Shown here: positions 22,097 through 32,672 of the stretch, piece by piece
How the letters are laid out: every line of letters starts with the position of its first letter
Position numbering within the stretch: position 1 is the stretch's first letter
Origin: Nigrospora sphaerica
Lineage: Eukaryota > Ascomycota > Sordariomycetes > Amphisphaeriales > Apiosporaceae
Assembly (NCBI GenBank): GCA_018287875.1
Contig: JAGVVL010000013.1
Span: 1 to 64,000, forward strand
Length of the DNA: 64,000 nucleotides
Direction: 5' to 3'
Made by a program: the position numbers and the translations under genes
The notes under the pieces: model-generated
Database searches by the model: none
What the model was told of the DNA's origin: nothing
Seen by the model: only the letters and a program-made list of their open reading frames with translations

Positions 22097-22809
22097 CGCC
22101 CGCGGCCGGGTCCGCCTCCCGGACGACCCAGTAGCGCGTGTGGCGGCCGGGGGCGTACGCTTGGAGTGTGGCCGGTGCCCAGCCCGGGCCGGGCCCGCCG
22201 CGGCCGTGGGGCGCGGTCCTAGCGTGGTATAGCATGTTCTTCCGGTTCACCGTCCGGTAAGCGCAGGCGGGCGCGCTACACGCGTAGCCACGGAGCGTGG
22301 GGAGCTCGGGGAGGGCCGCGGCGCCGTCGGGCGGGAGCGCGACGGTGGCGGGGTCGCGCGCGGGTCCGCCCGCGACGGCGGCGCGGCAGAAGGCGAGGGC
22401 GGCCGCGAGGGGCGCGCCCTTCAGCCGGTGGCGGTTCCGGAGGTGCGCGGCGGCGTCGTGCATGCCGGTCCGGCAGAGCCGGCAGAGGAGGACGCCGCGG
22501 GGCGCGTCCACGGCGACGAGCGGGTGCGGTGCAGGCGCGCTAGCGCCGGGCGAGCGCCCGCGGGCCTCGGGCGGCGCGGGCCTCGGGCCCGCGCCTTCGG
22601 GGCCGTAGGGGGTAGCTCATGGGGGTGCGTCCGCGGGCCGCGGGCGTCGTGGGGGGAGGGCGAGGAGATAGGGGGAAAGGGGAGGGACAGGAGGGGGGGG
22701 GAAGGGCCGGGCGGCGGGGGCGCGCCCCCTTTTAAGGGCGACGCGCGCGCGCCCCCGGGGGCCGGGGCACGCCAGCGCGCCGTCACGCTGGCGCGGCTGG
22801 CGCGCGTGG

Positions 22810-22840
22810 GGTAAGGTTAGGGTTAGTCAGGGTAAGGTGG
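22810..22840 (+). repeat. Short interstitial telomere-like repeat, inverted
   Basis: GGTTAGGGTTAG at 22,815-22,826, flanked by TAAGG and GGGTAAGG. The G-rich strand is on top here, opposite to the terminal telomere. It lies about 190 bp upstream of the TLH start. Confidence 0.7.
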
Positions 22841-23742
22841 CGGGTGGGGGGCGCGCGCGCGGGCGCGGCCAATGGCGCGGGGTGCCCTACGGGACAGGTG
22901 TCCTACGGGAAAAGCGGGCGCATGGGCCCGACCGGGGCCCGTGCCACGGGGTGTTCTTCGTGAACATCGGTTGCATGGGGCTCAGGCGGTTTTCTAAACC
23001 TCTAAGTACTAGACCGTTCGATCCAACACCTTTTAAGTGTCCTGCTTTATCTATATTATAGCGGTTAGCTGGCTTCACCTTTTAGATCTCCGGTAGCTAA
23101 AGACATCGGAACTATAAGCGAATTACCTAGATTGAGTCGCCATTAACACGCTGCGAGTCGATAGACCGGCTTTTCCGGACCTGTATAGCTAGGTTCCTGC
23201 GTAGGAAGGCCTGTAGCCACCTCTTTCCAAGTGGCTCGCTATCGCGTTAAGCCTAAAGGATACATTCAGCGAACTCCTTAACTTGGGCATGTGAAGGCGG
23301 AAGCGCTAGGGCAGCTTAAGTTAGGATCTAAGTTGTAAGTAGCTTTTTCTAGACTGGTCTAAGCCTCTGCTGGTATGCGAAGGCTTTTAACCTGCGTTAA
23401 TGCTCTTTAATTCAGTTCCGAAGTGTTGACCTTAGTATCTCGTATTCTTGAGCGGATTGATAGATTAAAGCTCCACTAGCGACAGCATCGAGAGCACATT
23501 GTACATCTTATTCGTTATATAGCTTCATCTTTATTTATTACACTTTTACATTAAATTATAGCTAATTTGAACTAAAATTGGCGAAGAAATAGAAGATATT
23601 AATTCGGGTGGCTGGGATGGCCGTGAATATTTTAGGGGGACCAAATGTGGGGGGGGCCAAATGGGGGTCTTCGAACTTAAATACAGACGCCAGCCTTTTT
23701 CACTAGCAAGCCAATTTCTGTCCATGAAGGCAGCATGCAACC
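22841..23742. other. Intergenic stretch, no gene seen
   Basis: Composition falls from very GC-rich to ordinary, and then to AT-rich near 23,500. I see no supported coding region; short frames have no family features. A G-run (GGGGGGGGCC) lies near 23,650. Confidence 0.5.
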
Positions 23743-25535
23743 TCATGCAATGTTGACAGTCTTAATCTGGGTCCAGTCTAGGAGCCCATCTCTACCGTTC
23801 TCGATGCCTTGACCGCTTTCTGTGTTTGAGAGAGCAACATGTGTTAGCGCCGTAAGTAGAGGAGGGTATTAAAAGGGAAAACAACTAGAAATCGACTTAC
23901 GCTTCCATCCACCAAAAGGCCTGGCCACATCAAGCGCTATCGTACCAACATTAATTCCAACAGTGCCAGCCTCCAGCTCTCGGGAGAATCGTAGAGCTCG
24001 GGGAATACTTGCAGTAAATACAGCTGCGGCCAACCCAAGTTCAGTGTTGTTAGCCATAGCGAGCACCTCCTCCTCGTCATCGAACTCGACCACAGTCAGC
24101 ACCGGACCGAAGATCTCCTCATTGAGCACACGTGCATCGGGCTTCGGCTTGACAAAAACGGTAGGCCTCACGTAGGCACCCTTTCCATCTAGAACATTTC
24201 CACTTCCGCCATAGAACAACTCAGCCTCGGCTTCACCAGACTGGATGAGGGTTTGGACGCGCTTCTTCCCATCCATGGTGAACATAGGCGAAGAAATAGT
24301 GCTGAGAGACAGCGGATCGGCACCGAGTGACTTCTCATAAGCTTCGACGTGTGCTTTAACCTTGGCCAGGACTGTCGACACCACGTCACGGTGGACGTAC
24401 AGCCTCGAGGAGGACACACAAACTTGCCCATTGTTCGAGAGAAAACCCATTGCTGCCGTCTGGGCGGCCCGGTCGAGATCGGCATCCGGGAAAATAATGA
24501 GGGGAGACTTGCCGCCAAGCTCGAGTGTCACGCTCTTCAGGTTGGACTGCGCGGCTGCAACCTGGATGGCCTTGCCGACACCTACGCTGCCTGTGAAGCT
24601 GATCTTGCGCACTTTCATGTGCGCAGCTAACGTCTGGCCCACGACTGCGCCACCGGTAAGCATGTTGAGCGCTCCTGCGGGGATGCCAGCCTTCACTGAG
24701 AGACTCGCGGCGAATAGCAGCGAGAGCGGGTTCTGCTCAGATGCCTTGACCGTGATTGCATTGCCCGCAGCAAGAGCAGGGGCGACTGTCAAAGCGAAGA
24801 TATATACTGGGCCATTAAAAGGGATGATTCCCGCCGTGACTCCGTAAGGCTGACGGAGAACGTACTACATGATTAGAGTCCTATTAGTACATATAGCGTC
24901 GTGGGGTGCTGTTGGAAACTCTGGCTCACCGAGAGTGACGTGTTGGATGTTTCCAATACTTCGCTTTGGAATTCATCAACCTTGGCCGCGTAGTCTGTCG
25001 GGAAGCGTGTTGTTAGGATTCAAGCACTTGCTAGGTTTACGGTCCACATATTACTCACAGCAGAAGATCTCCGCAGCCTGTGGGATCTCATACCCTCCAG
25101 CCCCAACGACTGGCTTTCCGGTCACGACTGCCTCGAGCCATGCCATCTCCTCAGAATTTTCAAGGAGTAGCTTCGCGAAGTTGCGCATCGCCTCACTTCT
25201 TTGTCCCTACGCGCCGTACACGTTAGTCGATTTCGGTTTCCACTGTCGGCTGCTAAATTAGCCCTGTACCTTTGACATAGCCTTCCAAGCCGCGAGCCCC
25301 TTCTCTGACTCTGCGACGGCAAAGTTGACGTCGTCGGCGTTTGACCATTGGAGCTCTAGTTGCAGTGTGTTTAGTGACCAGAAGACAATGCGAGGGTTTT
25401 GGTGTAACACAGACCTGTTGTGATTACACGCTCATCTACAGCAGATTGTAGTGTCTGCTTCTGGTTTCCAAGGCTGTCGACATACTTGCCGCCGATGAAG
25501 GCTTTGGTGGGAATTGGAAAGCGAGTAAAATCCAT
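23743..25535 (-). CDS. Aldehyde dehydrogenase (NAD(P)+-dependent), six exons
   Basis: Oxidises an aldehyde to the acid; the substrate cannot be told. Exons, 5' to 3' on the minus strand, are 25535-25415, 25355-25270, 25206-25059, 24994-24930, 24864-23901 and 23819-23743. Introns are 59-81 nt with GT-AG ends, and CTAAC/CTAAT-like branch sites are visible in several. The joined exons total 1,461 nt, an uninterrupted 486-residue protein, the usual length for the family. Key residues: PFNGP around 155-159 with the oxyanion/cofactor Asn, FTGSVGVG at 230-237 for NAD binding, general-base Glu255 in LELGGKS, catalytic Cys289 in NNGQVC, and EEIFGPV later. The last exon supplies the SGQG and WTQIKTVNIA ending. 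The start ATG precedes a typical KAFIGGKYVDS N-terminus. No targeting signal is evident, so it is probably cytosolic. It is divergent from the dehydrogenase at 26,072. Confidence 0.9.
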
Positions 25536-26071
25536 TGCTTCAATTAAGTGCTAGTGAGTTTTAGGTTTTGTTTTGTTTGGATGGTTCAAGGACGTTTTTC
25601 GATTTGTTTTTTCTGTATAATTCTTTGCGTCGTGGGCAGGACTTATACTTATACCATGGGTCTATGATGTGCTGTAGATGAGCCCGTGCCTAGACCATCG
25701 GGGTCTCGGAGTGACCGGTCTTCCCGTCCAGGTTGGCGACGGTATACAAGGGATTATCATTGCCGGTCTGGAAAAATACCGTCTTGGCGCCTGGATGCAC
25801 CGGATGAAACGCGGCACCCGACGGACGGGCTACGTGCACGAGAACGGAGGAAACTATGATACTGCATAGAGAAAGCGGGGGATATCCGCACAGCTTCTTT
25901 GAAAGACGAAAAGTTGAGTTCCTATAAAGCCAGTAACCTCCATTACACGATTCTAAGTGATTGCTTCTCACTATCACCCAAACACCTCCCACCAACCCTA
26001 AACAGCTTTACTCCCTTTCTCACCTACTTTCTCACATTATTCGTCCTCTCACTACCAAACACGCCTTAACC
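25536..26071. promoter_or_regulatory. Divergent intergenic promoter region of ALDH and SDR
   Basis: 536 bp separate the two divergent start codons. A CTATAAAG element (about 25,922-25,929) lies roughly 150 bp before the SDR start. Pyrimidine-rich sequence with a CACAT/CCAAAC character directly precedes that ATG, as is common in fungal leaders. Shared control of the two genes is inferred from the arrangement only. Confidence 0.5.
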
Positions 26072-26989
26072 ATGGCTGCCCAGTATCCCGGCATCAGCGG
26101 TCGCATCTTCAGCGTCACCGGTGGCCTTTCTGGCATGGGCCTTGCGACTGTCAGCCTCCTTGCAAGCCACGGCGCTGCCGAAATCTGGGTTGCGGACTGG
26201 AACATAGACAACCAGGAAAAAGCCCTTGCCGAAGTTGCCGCCATTAACCCGAAAACCAAGGTGCATGTCACCAAGGTCGACGTGTCCGACTCGAAGCAAG
26301 TTGACGCTTGGGTCACTTCCATCGTCTCGGCTACCGGTGGGTTTCTCCACGGTGCTGCCAACGTCGCCGGGGTCCCACAGGGCCCCCTTACGGCAACCCG
26401 GCCGGCGATCCTCAACCAGGATGATGCGAGCTGGGACCGGATCCTCGGTGTCAACCTTAACGGGGTCATGTACTGCACACGTGCCCAGGTGCGAGAAATG
26501 GCCAAGATGGTGCGCGGCAGCAATCCCTCCATCGTTAATGTTGCCAGCACCGCATCGCTCTCGCACAGCGGAGGCAGCTTCGCCTACGTGGTGAGCAAGG
26601 GCGCTTGTGCCCACTTCACTGGATGCGTTGCCAAGGATGTGTTCCTGTCCGGCATCAGAGCCAACACAGTCTCTCCAGGTGAGTAGCAGTCGCTTATAGC
26701 TGCCCAACTCTCCACCGCCTCCCGTCCGTCGCCCGCTTCCGCAAGAGCCAAACACTGACCCAAGCACCCTGTGACTACACATTACATAGGTGCTACCGAG
26801 ACACCCATGTTCAAGCACTTCACTGAAGGAGTCGATGACGCAACTGCACAGGCAATGATTGGCCACATTAGCGGCGGCGCCCCCTTAATGGGTCCCAGCG
26901 CCATTGCACGTACCATTGTTTGGCTGTTGAGCGAGCAATCCCTGGACGTCAACGGAGTTAACCTGCCCGTTGGCCCCGGGATACCTTGA
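26072..26989 (+). CDS. Short-chain dehydrogenase/reductase (SDR), two exons
   Basis: An NAD(P)-dependent oxidoreductase of the classical SDR type. Exon 1 is 26072-26678 and exon 2 is 26790-26989; the 111-nt intron has GTGAGT and CATAG ends. The joined frame gives 268 residues, within the usual 250-280 range. Visible features are the cofactor motif TGGLSGMG (16-23), Asp42 after the second beta strand (VADWN, which favours NAD over NADP), NVAG (97-100, the NNAG position), VNLNG with the structural Asn, STASLS with the catalytic Ser, and YVVSK (Tyr172, Lys176). The C-terminus has the NGVNLPVGPG type of ending. I chose the ATG at 26,072; upstream in-frame codons are leader. With the divergent ALDH it could form a two-step alcohol-aldehyde-acid route, which is inference. 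Confidence 0.9.
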
Positions 26990-28236
26990 ACAATACAAAA
27001 TGTATCAGTTACAGCGGTAGCAACTACACCCTTAGATCCTGTGTCACCCTTGCTGTGCAAAAGATGTGTTTCATGACTGCCCGCCAGTAGCTTTTAGACC
27101 TAGACTGCCGTACTAACAATATCTCCCCCCACACGCCCAAGCAGCAACAATACTACATTGGTGCATCGCGATCCAGGCCTCTGTGACTGCGCGTGGGGTA
27201 GAAGAGTCTGTCTTCCATCCCTGTCTTATCGTGACTCCCGCAGTCTTGTGATGTGTGATCATAGGTGGACACCTGGAGATGAAAGTGGACCCTGGAATCC
27301 ATTTAGCGTTTTGGGGGCAACAAGTAGGCTGTCGCGAACCTTTATTCATTGGCCCGCTTGAATAGCCCGTGCCCCGAGCAGACCATGCATGCGTCGCTAG
27401 TCCGTACCAAAGAGGATATCCACCAGAACCAGTGGGACCAAGCAAGTTCTAGGCGTAAAGTCCGAGCTCAAATTTAACGAAGAAGGTGCTGGGCCCCGTG
27501 TTGACTGGAGTCGCATGCTGCCCTCTCTTCTTGCTCAAACTATGGTACGTGCTTGAGATACAACGATGACATCGATTGAAATGGACCTCGACTAGGGCGT
27601 CTGCTGCACCATATGAAAATGTAATTGTGATGTACTTGTCGACAATGCCAACGGCATAATCGCCCGACCCCTTCCCGCAGCCTTCGCATCAGCCATGATG
27701 CAAAGACGCGTCCATGAGTTGGCGGCCAGAAATTTTGGAGGCGGCATGATCCACAGTAATTGCCAAGACCCACGCAGGTTGAGGTTCATTATCGTCGTAC
27801 GAACGCTGAACAACACCACAGACTAGCATACGCGGGATGGTCGGTAGGAGCAGAGGTGGATGGAGCCGGGTTGGGTGATGGGGGAATTTAAGAGATCTCG
27901 AAGTTGAGGTAAAGGGCAGACCCGCTGCAGCATCAGTCTCAAAATTATCATACATGTCCACACCCTCCGACAGATAGGACTTAGGTATTCCACCACTACA
28001 AACAGCATCGGTATTGATAATGCTTTTCCATATGGTTCCGTTGAAAGTCACTAGAGCGAATGAGGATGTCGCCGAAATAATCAGACCCCCCACTAATCTC
28101 CCAAATTACTATGAGGATCTTGCAATACTTGGGGATACAAGTCGGCCATCTCATACTACCATTGAGCTACTATTGTAGCTCTAGCACTTCCGAGATTTCC
28201 TAAGGCACTGCAACGTAAAAGTTTAGCGCGGCGTGA
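26990..28236. other. Intergenic stretch, no confident gene
   Basis: Ordinary composition. A minus-strand frame at 27,689-28,093 (134 codons) and shorter overlapping frames exist but show no domain, no codon pattern and no intron structure I could support. If a small gene exists it is on the minus strand at about 27,500-28,100. Confidence 0.4.
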
Positions 28237-28435
28237 TGTGGCAATATGAAGCTATCACTAGTTTCGCCCCTGGGATCACCTAAGGGGCTACTGATATCTG
28301 CAGTAGGTTCTATAGAGCATGTAAGGAGCGATCCCTAGCTACAAGTGTAAAGTCTGCTATCTTTAGCGCTTTCTTTTATCGTTTTTAATAGATAACCTTA
28401 AATCTTTTGCTTTCCACGCCCCCTTTAATACAATA
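28237..28435 (+). repeat. Decayed 199-bp solo LTR (family A)
   Basis: Aligns end to end, as the reverse complement, with the 199-bp insert at 60,358-60,556. It begins TGTGGCAATATG and ends with a decayed form of GTGCGACA. Differences are mainly C-to-T and G-to-A. No target duplication is recognisable. Confidence 0.75.
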
Positions 28436-28689
28436 GTTATAAGCACGGCTTATATATATACCTCTACTTTATAATAAAGACGCTACATAAGACACTTAAA
28501 GAGCGTGGAAATTACTTTATACTCTCTTTCTCATTAGCTAGTAAGTTTGAATCCCTTAAGTATTCTAGCTAGCTTAATAAGCTACGTCTATTATGACAGA
28601 TTTCAAAACTTAATAAGTCGCTCTTATTATAAGATACAACTAGCTTAAATAGTATGAAAAGCTTTGTATAGCCGCTAAAGACTAACGTA

Positions 28690-28945
28690 TTTAAAAATAT
28701 ATCGTAGGTATAGGACTTATCCTATACCGTTCTCCGTTACTACGGACTAAGCTATGCACTTAACGGAAGACTAGTCCTTTAACCAAGCCCATCCTAAAGC
28801 TTGGGCCAGCCTATTCTAGAGCACGGGCCAGCTTACCCGCAAGCATGGCCCGCCTTACCCGCAAGTGTGGCGTACGCCACCTAAAAGCTTCCATAAGTTT
28901 CTACAAGTTTCCACGAGTTTCTACGCTATAAAGCGGCCTCGAAAT
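28690..28945 (+). repeat. Fragment of the 561-bp LTR family (family B)
   Basis: Shares the GGACTTATCCTATACCGTT, AAGCTATGCACTTA and CTAGTCCTTTAACC blocks and the GGGCCAGCC/GCCACC/TTCCATAAGTTTC order with the solo LTR at 29,806-30,366, but lacks a right end. Boundaries are approximate. Confidence 0.65.
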
Positions 28946-28949
28946 AACG

Positions 28950-29140
28950 CTTGGCGTGCTTATCGAGCTAACCGGCAGCCTTAGCGGCACCCTTCTTCTT
29001 ATTATAACGGCGTAGGAGCTCCTTAACGCGCGCGATCTCTAAGTCGGACTGGTTGTCGCTACTAAAGGGGACCTCTACGCACTCCTTATAAACGCGGCGA
29101 AGCGGCTTATCTACACCGCCGTCGCTAAGAGATAAACTAT
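28950..29140 (-). pseudogene. Short coding-like remnant, family not recognised
   Basis: The minus strand reads without a stop through a charged segment with PLRRVYKECVEVPFSSDNQS and LEIARVKELLRRYNKKKGAA, then meets TAG. It sits among LTR remnants and could be a transposon fragment. I cannot name a family. Confidence 0.35.
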
Positions 29141-29692
29141 TAAAAGAGGATAAATAGGCACACGACGTTAATAACGGCTATAAAGAAGTCCCAAGGAGAT
29201 ACTAACCGAAAAATATAGTGGTGGTGGCGATAGCATTGAACGGGAGAGACCTCGACTAGTAAGGTAAATATATGTGTGTGCGCACACGCGAGAAAGCTTT
29301 ATAAGTGATAGTTAGCATCACCGACGTTAACGAAGTTAGCGAGATAATAAATAAGAAGACGTACAATAATCTCAAGATAGATAAAAAAGAAAAAAATAAA
29401 GATATAAGTATAGTTAATAATAAACTTTAGCTATTTTTATTATTTAACGCCTTTAAGGATTAATGTTTAACGCGAATAATTAGATCTTAAATAACGATCG
29501 CGATTAAGAGGATTAGTTATTATCCTTACCAAAAAAATAATTAAATCGTACTTGACACTTTATAAGACAACTAATAAGTTATTAACTGACTTGAAACTAT
29601 AAAGATAGTTAAAATCTTATAAAAACCAGCCTCAAAAGTTAAAGGAGGCTAATAAAAGGTTAGCGAGTAATAAATCGTCTATTAAAGGGATG
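29141..29692. other. AT-rich decayed sequence, no gene
   Basis: Rich in TpA with many stops in all frames, as expected of old repeat sequence. Nothing is identifiable apart from a short alternating TGTGTGTGCGCACAC stretch near 29,272. Confidence 0.5.
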
Positions 29693-30406
29693 TGTGATAA
29701 TATAAGGCTATCACTAATTTCGCCTTTAAGTTCACCTAAGGGACTACTAGTAATTATAATAGGTCTTATAAAGCAGATGGAGAGCGATCCCTAGCTATGA
29801 GTATATGTTAAAAGTATAGGGCTTACCCCTATACCGTTATCCTTTGTTAAGGACTTAGCTATGCACTTATCGAAAAGCTAGTCCTTTAACCGAGACTGCC
29901 CTAAAGCTCGGGCCACCTTACCCAACAGCACGGGCCACCCTATCCTAAAGCTAGGGCCACTTTTCCTATATACGTGGCCTACGCCACTCGAAACTTTCTA
30001 TAAGTTTCTACGAGTTTCCACGTACTTCCATAAGGTTCCACAAGCCTTCACGTGGTCCCACGAGGTTCCATAAGCGTCCATGTGCTTTTAAGCTACGTCA
30101 CTGCTTACGCGTCCACTTACGCGTCCCCTCTTTGTATTACTAAGAGGATAAAGGGTTAAAAGGGTATAAATAAGGGATAAATCTTCCTTCTTTATGTACA
30201 TAGTCTCGGAAATAAGCAAGCAACTTAGAGATCTTACTCTCTACCCCCTTTAAGAGAAGTTCCTACTCTTCTGTGTTCCTTTATCTTTAAAGAACGGCCT
30301 CCGAGATCGAAAGAGCCCTTATAAAGGGGTTACATCCTCTTTCCGATCAAACCACCACTTCCAACAGTATATAGTCTGTCATCTTTAGCGCTTTCTTGTA
30401 CTTTTT
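29693..30406 (+). repeat. Family A LTR split by a family B LTR
   Basis: The left part (29,693-29,805) starts TGTGATAATATAAGGC and matches the family A LTR. The match resumes at 30,367 (GTATATAGTCTGTCATC) and is cut at 30,406 by the start of a chromovirus solo LTR. The interruption is the 561-bp insert at 29,806-30,366. Confidence 0.75.
29806..30366 (+). repeat. 561-bp solo LTR (family B)
   Basis: Starts TGTTAAAAGTATAGGG and ends CCACTTCCAACA, flanked by GTATA on both sides (29,801-29,805 and 30,367-30,371). TG...CA ends with a 5-bp duplication and no internal coding mark a solo LTR. A TATAAATAAG box near 30,165 could be its promoter. The length and TGTT/AACA ends resemble Ty1/copia LTRs, but no pol is present to prove it. 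Confidence 0.8.
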
Positions 30407-30619
30407 TGTAAGGATCCAAAGGAATCACAATGGCACCGTCAGGTATAGGGTAGCGAAGGGCAGGCTCAATTCCACTCCAAGACTGATTCATGCAGAATCT
30501 AAGTTCTGGTCGGGCGCAAGCAGTGCGGCCGCTCCTCGCTAGTAGGCTGCCGGTGGATCTGTGCCGCAGGTCAGGTGACAAGCCTGCGGATGCACCTCTC
30601 CAGCGCCTCCTCCCTTATA
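30407..30619 (-). repeat. Solo LTR of the chromovirus family
   Basis: 213 bp, the same length as the LTRs of the element at 5012. It differs at scattered positions, and its final CA is changed to TA. No matching flanking duplication is seen (TTTTT versus GTTAG), so it may have formed by recombination or lost its flank. Confidence 0.9.
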
Positions 30620-30809
30620 GTTAGTCACTGTTTAGCAGTATTATATCCAGCCAGCGGCGGTACGTATCACTATCCAGTGGTCTATGCATTCCCATACCCT
30701 TGTACCTATATACCCATGCTGTAACAGTCACACGCTTTATATATCACCATAGTAAGGCTTTTGGAGTATGAAGGCTGGGCTAAGTATCCCGCTTCCAGAT
30801 ATACAAATA

Positions 30810-32670
30810 ACGTGGGTGTTGGGTGAGTGGCGCAGGCGGGTGAGTGGCGCACTTCTAGCTAAAACTTGTTACTTCAACTTTAAGACACTACATCTCCACA
30901 AACAAACATAGAGAACGCATCTAAAGAGGGTCAGATAGTTCTTGCTATTCAAGCACTCCAGAAAGACCCTCATTTAACCCGCCGAGCCGCTGTAATAATC
31001 TATAACGTCCCGGAAACTACCCTACGTCGAAGAATAGCCGGCATACACGCTAGGCAAGATACCCGCCCTAAGTCAGCTCGATTAACCAAACTGGAAGAGA
31101 AGACGCTTATCAGATATATACTGGACCTAGATACGCAAGGGTTTGCGCCGCGACTTCGTGATGTGGAAGATATAGCTAATGTTATTGCCGAGTCGCGAGA
31201 CGTGTCACGTGTTGGCACGCGTTAAGCCTTAAGCTTCGTTAAGCGATAACCGGACCTCGGAACGTGTTTCTCTTATACATACGACTATTAGAGGGCCCTC
31301 TACAAAGATCCTAAGAAAATTGCAGGCTAATTCGCGCTTTTCGCGAACCTGAAGGCTAAGTACGGTATCTAAGATAAGGATATCTATAACTTCGATAAGA
31401 CCGGCTTCACAATAGGCTAAATCACATCCTTAATGGTTGTGACTGGTACTGATCGCAACAGAAAGCGAAAAAAAGTCCAGCCTGGCAATTACGAATGGGT
31501 TACCGTGATCCAGGGCGTCTGTTCTAATAGTTGGTGTGTCCCGCTGTTCATCGTAGTAAAGGGCGCCTACTACCTCGCCAATTAGTACGCCGACAGCACC
31601 CTCCTGCGCGACTGGGTAATTAAACCGACTTAGAATAGATAGACCGATAACGAGACTAGCCTGGATTAGATTCGGCATTTCGATAAACACACGTTATCGT
31701 ATATAACAGGCCGATATCGACTATTAGTGATCGACGGGCACGAGAGCCACGTTTCAACCAAATTCCAGGCTTTCTATAAAGAGAAGGACATCGTGGCGAT
31801 CTCTATACCTCCACACTCGTTATATCTACTCCAGCTACTTAACGTTGGGTGTTTCAACCTATTAAAGCGGGCGTACAGTCGCGAAATCGAAGGGTTTATA
31901 AAGTTACTTGTTAACTATATTACTAAGGCCGAGTTTCTAATCGCCTTCTAAGCTGTATTTACAAAGGTTTTTACACCGAATAACATTAAGGCTGGATTCT
32001 TAGGAGCCGGCTTAGTGCCTCTAAATCCGGAAAGAGTGCTCGCAAAGCTGGATATAAAGTTATCGACACCTTCGCCCACTGGAAGCCTTCCGGCTGCGAG
32101 CGTCTCATAGGCCTCTCAGACGCCGCATAACCTAACCGAGGCGACTTCGCAGACTGATTTTATTAAGAATCGAGTCCGCTATTACTAAGGAAGCTCTCCA
32201 ACACCGATTTTATCGGCAGTTAACCAGTTTACGAAGAGTGCGATAGCGATGATATATAAGATCGCTCTTTTACAGGCAGAGGTCAAGACTCTTCGAGAGG
32301 CGAATTCCAGCCTCGCAAAACGTCGGAGAGTAAAAAAGACCCGTCTACAGCAAGGAGGAACACTTGAGATTAGCAAGGCTCAAGATCTTTTAAATCCAAA
32401 GGACGTTGATGCGCAGTTAAGAGAGGAAACGCATATAAGGAGCGGTCGAGCAACGAGGTCAGAACCACGCGGGCAGCGATATAGCATCTGCGGAATAGCC
32501 GGACATAATGCGCGAACATGTGAAATGAATGCAAAAACATCTGAAGAGCCGGAATCTGATTAGTTTGAATTAATTTAAGGCGTTATAGTTGGGTAATCGA
32601 TTGATTTATCGTGAAGATTCCCTTTAGGTGCGCCACTCACCCGCCTACGCCACTCACCCAACACCCACGT
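30810..32670 (+). mobile_element. Pogo-type DNA transposon, full length, decayed (family P1)
   Basis: 1,861 bp with 43-bp terminal inverted repeats that differ at one position (30,810-30,852 and 32,628-32,670), flanked by TA on both sides. The TIR contains two tandem copies of GGGTGAGTGGCGCA, a likely transposase-binding repeat. The inside carries a degenerate DDE_1 transposase. A related copy starts at 62,592. A TA duplication with this domain content is typical of the Tc1/mariner-pogo group. Confidence 0.9.
30909..32563 (+). pseudogene. Transposase pseudogene of P1
   Basis: The start codon equivalent reads ATA. The N-terminal helix-turn-helix region (QIVLAIQALQKDPHLTRRAA) and CenpB-like part are readable up to a TAA near 31,224. 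Further parts show the first DDE aspartate in a decayed NFDKTGF (expected DETGF), VIDGHESHVST (second Asp) and LLNVGCFN, where Asn occupies the position of the third catalytic Asp. The C-terminal third (32,249-32,563) ends in a broken zinc knuckle, YSICGIAGHNARTC. Many TAG/TAA stops are consistent with TGG, CAG and CAA changed by RIP-type mutation. Confidence 0.85.
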
Positions 32671-32672
32671 TA

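Larger units (their letters stand above)
17885..22620 (-). pseudogene. Telomere-linked RecQ-like helicase (TLH), very GC-rich, broken
   Basis: One collinear frame of about 1,570 codons encodes a RecQ-like SF2 helicase reading toward the telomere. The N-terminus has two zinc-finger-like segments (CRLCRTGMHDAAAHLRNRH; CSAPACAYRTVNRKN). Helicase motifs follow: LPTGAGKS (I), VVVVPFVALAHD (Ia), FIDECHTVL (II), VVLLTATLP (III), GVVYCRSQ (IV), [15 protein letters not shown] (V) and QTGRGAR (VI). The C-terminus is Cys-rich (CDRCEE, HCPVCLTKW, CFRCGLPAGWC). Breaks are TAA at 21,615-21,617, TAG at 21,405-21,407, a one-base shift near 19,030-19,055, and TAG at 18,827-18,829, which replaces a residue at the start of motif VI. 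The first usable ATG (22,618-22,620) is joined only if one C is removed from a C5 run just after it. All three stops fit CAA/CAG changed by C-to-T. RecQ-like genes next to telomeres are known in several fungi. Confidence 0.9.

Noticed and set aside
27540..28093. Minus-strand frames of 77-134 codons
   Set aside because: No domain, start context or splice structure could be supported.
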